From CBDHFN01 sp965262605 (GTDB lineage: Bacteria; Pseudomonadota; Alphaproteobacteria; JASGCL01), in the NCBI GenBank assembly GCA_965262605.1, contig CBDHFN010000002.1:186001-250000 (forward strand): 64,000 bases of DNA, written 5' to 3'. Below, piece after piece: positions 33,959-41,826 of the stretch; the stretch's first letter is position 1, and each line of letters begins with the position of its first letter. A model generated the notes under the pieces. The model made no database searches, was not told the DNA's origin, and saw only the letters and a list, made by a program, of their open reading frames with translations. A program made the position numbers and the translations under genes.

Positions 33959-35119
33959 TTACTGAACCATTGCGCAACCTTTGGCGGGGTCGTCCAAGTT
34001 TTTCACGGCAAAGCCTGTAATTTTATTTTCCTTGCCAATGGTTTTACGGGCATAAATATGTTGCACGGGATTATGGGCTTTATTCAAATAAAATTTACCC
34101 CTTGGCGAATCAATAATGGCGGATTCTGCGGCTTTAATAAAGCCTGCTTTGTCTTTAATATCGCCATTTTTTTGCCCCCTTAAACCCGCCAATAATAATT
34201 GCGCCGTATCGTAACCTTGCACGGAATAAACATCAGGGTCTTTGTTATATTCTTTTTTAAACGCGGCACGAAAAGCTTTATCGCGTGGCTCATCAAGCCC
34301 ATCACCATAGTGCATAGCGGAAATGACGCCTTCGGCTGTGTTGCCAGTTGTATCCAAAACGCCATCAGTTAAAAATGTTGCGTAAATTGGGAATTTAGCC
34401 TTTAATCCCGCATCCGAATAATCTTTCAAAAATTTTGTAGAAGCTGCCCCAGAGAAAAATACATATACTGCATCTGGTTTTAATTCGGCAATTTTCGCCA
34501 ATAAAGGTTGATATTCAACATTGGGAAATGGCAAGCTTAAATCCGCCAATATTTCCCCGCCAGCTTTGGTGGCAAAACCATCTTTAAATCCTTGCACGGT
34601 TTGATCGCCCGCGGCGTATTTCCAAGTCAAAGTAACGATTTTTTTAACGCCCGCATTGGCGGCTAAAACTCCCGCACCATATGCGGCTTGCCAATTAGAG
34701 AAACTTGACCTAAACACATGCTTATCGCAAAATTGCCCCGTAATTTCATTCGCGCCCGCATTGGGAATAATTAATAAAGTTTCGCTTTCGCGGGCAATTT
34801 TTGCCATTGCCAACGCGACGCCCGAATGCACGGTGCCAATTAAAACATCAACCTTATCTCGGTTAATAATTTTATTGGCGTTATCCGCCCCTTTGGCTGG
34901 GTCAGATTCATCGTCTAATTTAACATATTCAATTTCTTTGCCCGCTAATTTTCCGCCCTGTTCTTTGACAAAAAGCCTAAATCCCGCTTCAATATCATTG
35001 CCTAATTGGGCAAAAGTTCCAGAATAAGGCAACATTAAGCCTAATTTAATTTTATTTTGGGCATAAAGCGGCGATAATAATGCAACCGAAGTTAAAGCAG
35101 ATATAATTATTTTTTTCAT
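33959..35119 (-). CDS. Branched-chain amino-acid-type ABC substrate-binding protein (LivK-like)
   Basis: A 386-residue periplasmic receptor of the type I (Leu/Ile/Val) fold. It has a signal peptide (MKKIIISALTSVALLSPLYAQ) and the typical opening KIKLGLMLPYSGTFAQLGNDIEAGFRLFV. VDVLIGTVHSGVALAMAKIARESETLLIIPNAGANEITG and YDTAQLLLAGL follow. Many homologues bind aromatic acids or amides rather than amino acids. TAAGGAG precedes the ATG. No permease or ATPase genes are adjacent. A terminator hairpin lies 20 bases before the start, so expression may depend on read-through from the upstream gene. Confidence 0.88.
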   Translation of the reverse strand: MKKIIISALTSVALLSPLYAQNKIKLGLMLPYSGTFAQLGNDIEAGFRLFVKEQGGKLAGKEIEYVKLDDESDPAKGADNANKIINRDKVDVLIGTVHSGVALAMAKIARESETLLIIPNAGANEITGQFCDKHVFRSSFSNWQAAYGAGVLAANAGVKKIVTLTWKYAAGDQTVQGFKDGFATKAGGEILADLSLPFPNVEYQPLLAKIAELKPDAVYVFFSGAASTKFLKDYSDAGLKAKFPIYATFLTDGVLDTTGNTAEGVISAMHYGDGLDEPRDKAFRAAFKKEYNKDPDVYSVQGYDTAQLLLAGLRGQKNGDIKDKAGFIKAAESAIIDSPRGKFYLNKAHNPVQHIYARKTIGKENKITGFAVKNLDDPAKGCAMVQ

Positions 35120-35138
35120 AGCGACTCCTTATGTCTTT

Positions 35139-35168
35139 AAAAAGCTATTATTGGGATAATAGCTTTTT
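35139..35168 (-). terminator. Rho-independent terminator between two solute-binding protein genes
   Basis: A perfect 13-bp stem AAAAAGCTATTAT / ATAATAGCTTTTT with a four-base loop and terminal T-run on the minus strand. It lies after the PotD-like gene and ends only eight bases before the ribosome-binding site of the LivK-like gene. Confidence 0.85.
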
Positions 35169-35232
35169 ATTAAGCAAATTACTAACATAATTAGCGCGAT
35201 AATAATTTAAAAGCGACAAATCAAACCGAAAA

Positions 35233-36288
35233 TTAAAATCCTGCCTTAATTTTTTCATAATCGCTGGCTGCCTTGGCGGTGAAAGCCGTATCAACATTCG
35301 CCCAATAGAATATTTTACCTTTATATTTATCTAAATTATCAAACGAGGCTTTTTCCAATGATTTTTTAGATTGTTTTTTCATGCCAACTTCGTTGATATG
35401 CCCAAAACCCGTATATTCCAAGAAATTGACGCTCATTGATTGGTCAGTTACGGTATTAATATATTCGTAAGCTAAGGCTTCTTTTTCGGGGGTAATGCCC
35501 TTCATTTTAGCATAACCACAACCACCACCAGTAAAGCCAACATCACGGATAAATGCTAAACGCCCGCCACTATATCCACCCGTATATGAAACGCTGTTCC
35601 ATGCCCAAGTAAATGCGATTTCCTTGTTAGATAAAGGTGGAATAACATCCGTATCGCCAATCGTCCAATAAAATTTGGTGTTTTGATGAATTTTCCGTAA
35701 TAAATCCAAAGCTTTATTGTATACTTCGGGGGTTACTTTGCTTAAATCATAAACCCCTTGCATTAAAAACACAAGACTAAACGCATCGGACCATTCATCG
35801 GGCATGGCGATTTTGCCTTTATATTTTGGGTCAAGAAATATATCTAAACTTTTCACTGATTTAGGGTCAATTAAATCCGTATTAACATTTAAACCCGTAA
35901 AATAAATATCATATGGCACTATCCAAACTTTGCCATTTTGAATAAAACCCATATTATCGCGCCACAACGGCGAAAACTGATTCCAATTTTTAATTTTACT
36001 GGTATCCCATGGTTCAATATAACCCGCTTGAATCCATTTCATTGTATCGGTGCTGCAAGGATGCACTAAATCAACTTTAAAACCCGTTTTAATTTTTTGC
36101 AAAACATCATCCATATTAGATAAAATAGTAAAATCAGGCTTGCCAAATTTTTTGAGATATGCAGGGTAATATGAAGGATCATCATAACCCACCCAATCGT
36201 AAATATGTAAATTTTCGCCAGCTTTAATCGCAGAATTTGCCGATAAGCCGATTAACATTGCGCCCATTATTAAAATTTTCTTTATCAT
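35233..36288 (-). CDS. Extracellular solute-binding protein (PotD/PotF polyamine-type)
   Basis: A 351-residue periplasmic receptor. It has a signal peptide (MIKKILIMGAMLIGLSANSAIKAG) and the typical ENLHIYDWVGYDDPSYYPAYLKKFGKPDF start. KVDLVHPCSTDTMKWIQAGYIEPWD and IVPYDIYFTGLNVNTDLI follow the spermidine/putrescine receptor pattern. I use the ATG at 36288 because GGAGG lies six bases upstream; an ATG four codons earlier overlaps that site. No transporter partners are nearby. Confidence 0.88.
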   Translation of the reverse strand: MIKKILIMGAMLIGLSANSAIKAGENLHIYDWVGYDDPSYYPAYLKKFGKPDFTILSNMDDVLQKIKTGFKVDLVHPCSTDTMKWIQAGYIEPWDTSKIKNWNQFSPLWRDNMGFIQNGKVWIVPYDIYFTGLNVNTDLIDPKSVKSLDIFLDPKYKGKIAMPDEWSDAFSLVFLMQGVYDLSKVTPEVYNKALDLLRKIHQNTKFYWTIGDTDVIPPLSNKEIAFTWAWNSVSYTGGYSGGRLAFIRDVGFTGGGCGYAKMKGITPEKEALAYEYINTVTDQSMSVNFLEYTGFGHINEVGMKKQSKKSLEKASFDNLDKYKGKIFYWANVDTAFTAKAASDYEKIKAGF

Positions 36289-36387
36289 AATTACCTCCAT
36301 AAATATGTATGATTGTATATATTATACTTATAATCTTGCATTGTAAATAAAAATATTATATTTTTGTATATTATTTAGGAAATTCGC

Positions 36388-36510
36388 GTGAAAAATTTAA
36401 TTGTAATTATTATCGGATATTTATTGCTGTTTATTGTGCCATTTTTAGTAAAAATGATGCCACATGGTGCAGATTTTTTATTGGCTTGCATGAGTTATAT
36501 GCGATATTAA
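36388..36510 (+). CDS. Small membrane protein, 40 residues
   Basis: A GTG-started open frame (MKNLIVIIIGYLLLFIVPFLVKMMPHGADFLLACMSYMRY) with AGGA nine bases upstream. A single helix spans residues 3-22, with a positive residue at the N-terminus and a second hydrophobic patch. A possible promoter is TTGCAT, 17 bases, TATTTT just upstream. It is divergent from the PotD-like gene and its end overlaps the CDF gene by four bases. Function unknown; small single-helix proteins often modulate a membrane complex. Confidence 0.45.
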   Translation: MKNLIVIIIGYLLLFIVPFLVKMMPHGADFLLACMSYMRY

Positions 36511-37088
36511 TCGGCTTTTTGAGGTTTATTAATAGACATAATAATCCGCACCGCGCCTGAATAAGCTAAAATCATAAAAATTCCTGCTAATATATAATCA
36601 AATATTGGGTATGGGAAAAAATAAATTAAGCCACCCGCAACAAAAGTCATAAAATTATTTATCGTATCATTGCGCGAACATAACCATAATGATAATCGGT
36701 TGGCATCTGTGTTTTTATACTGCATTAATCCCCAAGAGCTTAAACCATTAATGATAAATGCCATCACGGCTAAGCCTATCATGCCTTGATATGAAGGTAA
36801 TTGCGGGTGATAAATATTGGTAATTAATTGCCCAAATACCACAAATGCGCCGAAAATCATCAATCCCGCCTTGATTTTTGCGGCGTTATTTTGCAAATTT
36901 TCTGACCTGTGCATAACCCAAAGGCTTAAATAAAAACTGAAACTATCGGCGAAAAAATCAAAACTATCCGCCAATAAACCCACGGAATTAAAATAATAAC
37001 CGCCGATTACTTCAATTACGCCATATAAAAAATTAGCGATTCCCGCCCAGATAATTACTTGTTTATATGTTGGTTTATTTAATTTCAT
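36507..37088 (-). CDS. Cation diffusion facilitator-like membrane protein
   Basis: A 193-residue protein with six hydrophobic segments. GGYYFNSVGLLADSFDFFADSFSFYLSLWVM corresponds to the CDF helix-2 metal site, with the acidic residues spaced D-x3-D (SFDFFADS). SRNDTINNFMTFVAGG matches helix 5, which carries the second half of the zinc site. The C-terminal cytoplasmic domain of classical CDF transporters is missing, as in short members. Probable metal efflux; metal unknown. Confidence 0.8.
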   Translation of the reverse strand: MKLNKPTYKQVIIWAGIANFLYGVIEVIGGYYFNSVGLLADSFDFFADSFSFYLSLWVMHRSENLQNNAAKIKAGLMIFGAFVVFGQLITNIYHPQLPSYQGMIGLAVMAFIINGLSSWGLMQYKNTDANRLSLWLCSRNDTINNFMTFVAGGLIYFFPYPIFDYILAGIFMILAYSGAVRIIMSINKPQKAD

Positions 37089-37126
37089 TATTTAACTTTA
37101 CCATAAAAATTTGTAATTACCATAAA

Positions 37127-37157
37127 AAAAGGCACAATCAAAAATATTGTGCCTTTT
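37127..37157 (-). terminator. Rho-independent terminator after the PepSY-like gene
   Basis: A 12-bp stem AAAAGGCACAAT / ATTGTGCCTTTT with a seven-base loop, followed on the minus strand by seven T. It lies between the PepSY-like gene and the CDF gene. Confidence 0.85.
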
Positions 37158-37184
37158 CTTAAATCTTACGGCATTTGCTTGGGA

Positions 37185-37445
37185 TTATTTCACTTCGTCC
37201 AAGGTTTTTGGGTTAAAATGAAGATTATGTTTTTTGCCATTCATCGTAACTTGTGCGGCATAACAGCCCTTTTTTACGCTGATTTTTTTGGCTTTGCCGC
37301 CTTCGGCTTCAATTTTTTTCATTAAAGCATCTTTGCCCTGCCAAGAAGCTTTATCTTCTTTACACGATACGCCTTTTGAACTAGCAAACGCGCCAGATAC
37401 TAAAACGGCACTAACAATAACTGCGCTAATAATTGATTTTTTCAT
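37185..37445 (-). CDS. Small periplasmic PepSY-like protein
   Basis: An 86-residue secreted protein with signal MKKSIISAVIVSAVLVSGAFA. The body SWQGKDALMKKIEAEGGKAKKISVKKGCYAAQVTMNGKKHNLHFNPKTLDEV resembles small PepSY proteins: a helix, then strands ending in D/NPxT. Two cysteines (KGVSCKED and KKGCYAA) could form a disulfide. The start is the ATG at 37445; the TTG seven codons upstream has no ribosome-binding site. A strong terminator follows. Function unknown; PepSY domains often inhibit proteases. Confidence 0.7.
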   Translation of the reverse strand: MKKSIISAVIVSAVLVSGAFASSKGVSCKEDKASWQGKDALMKKIEAEGGKAKKISVKKGCYAAQVTMNGKKHNLHFNPKTLDEVK

Positions 37446-37523
37446 GAAGTTTTCTTTTTTTGTCAAAATATTATATGCAGTTTACTTGATAAATATTAAC
37501 CGAATATAAATGAAAATTGTATT

Positions 37524-37635
37524 TATACCCTGATTACTGAATAAATTTTAAATGAAAATACGCGATAATTTTAAACCACCCTTTCGGCGCAACAAAGCTT
37601 GCCAATGGTATTTGCAAGCGTGGTGACTTTATTTT
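37524..37635. repeat. Intergenic repeat block (TATACCCTGATT box and GCTTGC hairpin)
   Basis: The 310 bases between 37467 and 37777 hold no gene. TATACCCTGATT is at 37524-37535. GCTTGC (37597-37602) and GCAAGC (37614-37619) form a hairpin whose right side TTTGCAAGCGTGGTG (37611-37625) matches 22202-22216. AAACCACCC at 37573-37581 also matches the inverted AAACCACCCC of the 22.2 kb copy. The rest shows nothing I can name. Confidence 0.55.
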
Positions 37636-37752
37636 TTGCCGTAATAATTTTGGATTTTTTTTAATTGACAAAGAGGTAGATAAATATTATATATAAATCA
37701 TAACTGCCATTTAGGCGATTTCCTTAGCTAGCTTGCTAGTTAATGGGGAATG

Positions 37753-37776
37753 AAAACCCACTTAACAAGTGGTTTT
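37753..37776 (-). terminator. Hairpin terminator of the restriction-modification locus
   Basis: AAAACC(C)ACTT / AAGTGGTTTT with a three-base loop (37753-37776). T-runs occur on both sides, so it could stop transcription in either direction. It lies immediately after the last reading frame of the restriction-modification locus. Confidence 0.6.
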
Positions 37777-37777
37777 T

Positions 37778-37994
37778 TTATTTGGCAATATAAACTGTAT
37801 ATGCGCTGATAATTTTCTTATAATTACCTTGTGAAATTTTTGTTATTTTCTCTTCAAGCCTTAATACTGAAAAAGTGCGAATTTCATGAAAACTCAAAGC
37901 ACCACCATATTTCACGGGCTGAAAATTGATGACAAAAATTTGAATAGTCAATGGCTTGTTTTTGTTTATGCCATTTATCAAAATCTTTTGTCAT
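37778..37994 (-). pseudogene. PemK/MazF-family toxin remnant with internal deletion and frameshift
   Basis: Starting with ATG at 37994, four bases after the specificity gene stops, the frame reads MTKDFDKWHKQKQAIDYSNF...FSAREIWWCFEFS and stops at 37884. DFDKWxKxK and FxxREIWWC are the hallmark opening of a PemK/MazF-like toxin family of about 130 residues. The next frame, ending at 37778, gives HEIRTFSVLRLEEKITKISQGNYKKI, which matches the family C-terminus (SQIR-like segment followed by KITKIS). The central 60 or so residues are missing and the two ends are in different frames. The open frame 37981-37778, read as one gene, would be a chimera of these pieces. Confidence 0.75.
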
Positions 37995-37998
37995 AATA

Positions 37999-39348
37999 TC
38001 ATTCAACTATATTTAAATCTTTTAAAAACTTCATGGCGGATTCTTCGTTTTCTTCAATTGCAATCTCTACTGCCCGCACGGCATTTTGTAAAGTTCGTTC
38101 GGATTCTTCACGCAAATTGAAAGATTCTTGAATTTTATCTGCGATTTTTTGTTGGATTTCATTATGGATTAAAGGGATAGGAATTTTTCGTAATTCATCA
38201 ATGCTAAACGCTGTTAAAATTGTTCCAGAACATATTTTTTTTAAAGTATTTTGAATTAATACAGATTTAAATAAAATTAACAATGTTTCAGGGTTAATAA
38301 TTGTTGAATTTAACACATAAAATCCAGTTGAACATATAGCGTTATGATATTTATTTGGTATCATCGCACAGCTTGATAATGAACCCTCAATTGATGAAAT
38401 AATAACATCATTTTTTTTGACTTGTCGTCTGGCACGCGAAGGTAAGTTTACCCCAAGTTCATATTCTGGCGTGGTAATTTCGCCGTTAATTCCGATATTG
38501 GATAATTCAATATATTGGTAAAGTTCATTTTCATTGGGATTAAAGTTTTGATTATTAAAATGACAAATATTTTCCAAAATATCAAAATTATATTTGTATT
38601 TTTTTAACTGATTCACCATTTCTTCATATTTTTTTTGATAATATTCAGCGTCTAATCGCCCCGATACCCCAAACGATTCAGAAAAGTTTTTAATATTTAC
38701 AGGTTCATTTGATGGTATAAAATCATGCAAACCCAATTCACGATATAAAATTTCTTCGGCTTCGGTGTATAATTGTTTGGATTCTTTTAAGTTATTGTGG
38801 GCTTTTATTAAGCTATCTGTAATAATAAAATTTAAATTAATAACGCATTTCGGTATTGTTAAATTACTTAAAATAAAGTCGTATAATCTTGGATGCTCTG
38901 TCCCATATTGCGAACATTCAAATATTTTTTGAACATATTTTGATAGTAAGTAGGCTTGTAAAGTATGGCTTGATATTAAACTAGAATCATTTTTTCTTAA
39001 AACAAAATATTCAGAGGATACAATCTGTAAAATTTGCTGTTTATCAACTACTGCGCATTCTTTTAAATATGACCTTAACCTAGAAATAATCAAATCATCT
39101 CCTTTAACAATTTTTTTATTTGACTCTATGTCCGATACCGTGGCTGGGTTAAGTAAATATCCACTCAAACTATTTGTTAAATCATATGACAAAACATTTT
39201 GATTAATTTGACTAATTGTTTGATTGTTAAAATCAAAATAATCTTTGACCTTTATGCTGGAATCTAATTTTAATAAGCTCTCAAACATTATTTTTTTGTA
39301 AAAATCGCTAGATAATACAAAAATATTTTGAATTACATTAGAATGCAT
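37999..39348 (-). CDS. Restriction-modification specificity protein (HsdS-like)
   Basis: A 449-residue DNA-recognition subunit. It has two target-recognition domains (about 30-170 and 245-395), each followed by a helical spacer (SLIKAHNNLKESKQLYTEAEEILYREL; QKIADKIQESFNLREESERTLQNAV). IIPLIHN-type repeats (IPIPLIHNEIQQKIADKI) are typical of type I and type IIB/IIG S proteins. The first ATG at 39348 gives a poor start: family members normally begin with a KYxxLLxGLEisE segment, which is present in this frame upstream (39390-39349) without a start codon. The upstream nuclease-methyltransferase gene ends at a T8 run in the other frame, so a joined protein is possible. Confidence 0.85.
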   Translation of the reverse strand: MHSNVIQNIFVLSSDFYKKIMFESLLKLDSSIKVKDYFDFNNQTISQINQNVLSYDLTNSLSGYLLNPATVSDIESNKKIVKGDDLIISRLRSYLKECAVVDKQQILQIVSSEYFVLRKNDSSLISSHTLQAYLLSKYVQKIFECSQYGTEHPRLYDFILSNLTIPKCVINLNFIITDSLIKAHNNLKESKQLYTEAEEILYRELGLHDFIPSNEPVNIKNFSESFGVSGRLDAEYYQKKYEEMVNQLKKYKYNFDILENICHFNNQNFNPNENELYQYIELSNIGINGEITTPEYELGVNLPSRARRQVKKNDVIISSIEGSLSSCAMIPNKYHNAICSTGFYVLNSTIINPETLLILFKSVLIQNTLKKICSGTILTAFSIDELRKIPIPLIHNEIQQKIADKIQESFNLREESERTLQNAVRAVEIAIEENEESAMKFLKDLNIVE

Positions 39349-39365
39349 ATACTCGCTTATTTCCA

Positions 39366-39407
39366 GCCCTTTTAATAATGTTTGGTATTTTTCATTATCA
39401 AAAGGGC
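39366..39407. other. Inverted repeat at the nuclease-methyltransferase/specificity gene junction
   Basis: GCCCTTTTAATAATG (39366-39380) and CATTATCAAAAGGGC (39393-39407) are inverted copies with one mismatch around 12 bases. On the minus-strand mRNA this hairpin starts three bases after the T8 run where the reading frames change, the position expected for a frameshift-stimulating structure. Confidence 0.6.
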
Positions 39408-39410
39408 GGG

Positions 39411-41399
39411 TTAAAAAAAACTTAATCGTTCACGCGTGGCAAATTGCCCGAATGCCTCGGCGATTCCATCTTGGGTTAAACCATCATGGTTGAATAAATC
39501 ATGGTCAACGATTAAATGCCCGTGTGTGTCCAATTTTTTTGTGCCATCATCATTTTTGACATAAATTTTATCGCCCGAATTATCCTTGCTTGGTTTTTGC
39601 ATCGTGGCAAAAAATATGGGGTAATCATCTAATTTTGGGCATAACTTATCGTCCCATTTTTGCAAAAATAAAACTGATGTTTTTGTGCCCGTATGTGGTT
39701 TGAATGCATTACCATGCAACCCCACCACCGCCAAAATACGGCATTTATCGGCAATATAATCGCGTATAAATTTATCTGATGGATTATTAAAACGCCCCTG
39801 TGGCAATACAACCGCCATGCGCCCGCCGGGTTTTAAAAATTGCAAATTGCGTTCAATGAATAAAATATCGCGTCCAACGGCTTTTTGCGACTTGCCCGTT
39901 GCATTTTTACCCAATTCATATTTTGATAAAATCCGTGTTTCCTTTATATCACCTGCAAATGGTGGGTTTGCCAATAAAATATCAAAATTAAATTCTTGAT
40001 TTTCCTTGTTTTTTCGTAAATTGCGTAATTTTTTCCAACCATCATTATATATATCTGTCCATTCTTCGGTCTTGGTGGTTTCGTCCCATCGTTCATAATC
40101 CAGCGTGTTTAGGTGTAATACATTGGTTTGCCCATCGCCCGCAATTAAATTCAGTGTTCGCCCCACCCGCACGGCTTTTTCGTCAAAATCAATGGCAAAA
40201 ACATGGTTTTGCACATAATCCACGCATTCAGGCAATTTTTCTTCGGTCGTAAATAAATGGCTTTGGGGCAACCCCTTTGATTCGTATATTTTTTGCCAAA
40301 CATGGAATATGGCATGCACGGGAAACCCACAACTGCCCGATGCCGTGTCAATTAAATTTTCATGTATGGCGGGATTTAACATTTTAACGCACATATCAAT
40401 GACATAGCGCGGGGTGAAATATTGTCCCTTTTCGCCCTTTGATGATTTTGAAATTAAATATTCAAATGCTTCGTCAACAACTTCTAAGTTAGAATTAAAT
40501 AATTTGACCGATTCCAACGATGAGACACAAATAGCTAGATGGCTGGGGGTTAAGGTAATTTTAGATTTTTCCTCAAAAATCCCTTGCCATTTTTTCTTTG
40601 CCATTTCAAACAAGTCATTAATTATTTCCTTTAATTTTCTATCATCATTATCATTATCTTCGCCATAATTTTTAAAAACCAAATGGCGGGATTTATTGCG
40701 TCCGCTTTCAAGCTCATCATATAATTTGGTAAATATTAATTTAAATAATTCTTCAAAAACATCAACGCCTGCATTTGCCAGAACTTCGTTCTCCATTTCC
40801 AAAATCAAATTTTTTAATGATTTTCTTTCCTTAACTAATTTATCGTTTTTTATTAAATCTTCTATTGTCCAGCGTTCCGACAAAATATCTGATAATTTTT
40901 GGTTGGCATTGGGAATATTGGTTAGCGATTCAAAATAATTGGGGTCTTTGCGGTGATAAAATGATATTGAGTTACCATTATTCCAAATACCAATTGGCGC
41001 ACCTGTGCCATTGCAATATGATTTTAATTGGGCTTTACCATCTTGCCATTTTGGGCTTTTGCACTCAATAATTATAAATGGGTCTTGTGGGCTGTCTTTA
41101 TCCATAATCACAATATCTGCCCTTTTTACTTCGCGCCCAAAATTTACTCCAAATTCAAATTTAATACGCGATAATGGGTATTGATAATCAGTATGTAATT
41201 TATGGCAATATAATTGGCGAACAATTTCCTCGGGGGTTAATTTAATTTCCTTATTACGAATCAAACAAGATACAAAAAACTCTTCACCCTTTTTGGTGGT
41301 TTTGGTAATTATTCGGCTTTCTAGCCAATTTAAATTGCCATCGTTAAATTGTTCAAAACCAAAATTAGAATTTTTTAATATTGCGGATAATTTTGACAT
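39411..41399 (-). CDS. Fused restriction nuclease / N6-adenine DNA methyltransferase
   Basis: A 662-residue polypeptide. Residues to about 165 form an HsdR_N-type PD-(D/E)xK nuclease (KRADIVIMDKDSPQDPFIIIECKSP: the D and ExK core). Then come a helical region and a gamma-type N6-adenine methyltransferase: FTPRYVIDMCVKML, DTASGSCGFPVHA (SAM binding) and FDILLANPPFAGD (catalytic NPPF). The start is the ATG at 41399, with AAGG eight bases upstream, not the TTG at 41432. This resembles BcgI/type IIG layouts in which one chain cuts and methylates and an S protein gives specificity. It ends RLSFF-stop in a run of eight T; see the junction entries. Confidence 0.9.
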   Translation of the reverse strand: MSKLSAILKNSNFGFEQFNDGNLNWLESRIITKTTKKGEEFFVSCLIRNKEIKLTPEEIVRQLYCHKLHTDYQYPLSRIKFEFGVNFGREVKRADIVIMDKDSPQDPFIIIECKSPKWQDGKAQLKSYCNGTGAPIGIWNNGNSISFYHRKDPNYFESLTNIPNANQKLSDILSERWTIEDLIKNDKLVKERKSLKNLILEMENEVLANAGVDVFEELFKLIFTKLYDELESGRNKSRHLVFKNYGEDNDNDDRKLKEIINDLFEMAKKKWQGIFEEKSKITLTPSHLAICVSSLESVKLFNSNLEVVDEAFEYLISKSSKGEKGQYFTPRYVIDMCVKMLNPAIHENLIDTASGSCGFPVHAIFHVWQKIYESKGLPQSHLFTTEEKLPECVDYVQNHVFAIDFDEKAVRVGRTLNLIAGDGQTNVLHLNTLDYERWDETTKTEEWTDIYNDGWKKLRNLRKNKENQEFNFDILLANPPFAGDIKETRILSKYELGKNATGKSQKAVGRDILFIERNLQFLKPGGRMAVVLPQGRFNNPSDKFIRDYIADKCRILAVVGLHGNAFKPHTGTKTSVLFLQKWDDKLCPKLDDYPIFFATMQKPSKDNSGDKIYVKNDDGTKKLDTHGHLIVDHDLFNHDGLTQDGIAEAFGQFATRERLSFF
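39413..39420 (-). other. T8 homopolymer at the end of the nuclease-methyltransferase frame
   Basis: The last codons are AGT TTT TTT TAA. A -1 shift in the run, or one extra T, continues in the frame of the specificity gene with no stop before its ATG at 39348. The resulting peptide includes the family-typical KYQTLLKGLEISEY. Confidence 0.7.
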
Positions 41400-41639
41400 G
41401 CTATACCTTGAATTGCCGAATTGTAAATGCAATATAGCAAGATTTATAAAATAGTAAAGTTTTTTTTCTTTGCTATTAATAATTATTGATTTTTATTAAT
41501 AGCTTTTATTAATCGACCTGTGAAGCATTCATGCAAATGAGGTTTTGAGAATCAAAATGTGCAGGGTAAAGGTGCATGCCTTGCCTTAATTTTTTTTATA
41601 CAATAAATTACAAATTTTTTTGGGCAATTACAATTAACT

Positions 41640-41808
41640 TAGTTTATTGCATTACGGATAAGATACCATTGAAATCAAAGAAAGAATATGATTCAAATGA
41701 ATAATGAATGTAGTTTGTTGCGATAAGCAAATTACCATAAATTTTTTGGGATTTTATTGAATTTTTTCTGTTATTTTAATGTTCTTGTTGTCTTAATGCA
41801 ATAAACTA
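41640..41808. repeat. 169-bp segment bounded by perfect 15-bp inverted repeats
   Basis: TAGTTTATTGCATTA (41640-41654) and TAATGCAATAAACTA (41794-41808) are exact inverted copies. A third, looser copy (GTAGTTTGTTGCGATAAG) lies near 41704-41721. The segment sits in the 427-base gap (41400-41826) between the restriction-modification locus and midA, otherwise without genes. It could be a small non-autonomous element or a regulator-binding array; no clear target duplication is visible. Confidence 0.6.
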
Positions 41809-41826
41809 CAATAACCAAAAAATTAA

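Noticed and set aside
37778..37981. A 67-residue hypothetical protein
   Set aside because: Its first half is out of frame with the recognisable toxin N-terminus; it is better explained as part of a PemK-like pseudogene.
41433..41826. Short coding frames in the gap between the restriction-modification locus and midA
   Set aside because: Only frames of about a dozen codons without ribosome-binding sites are present.
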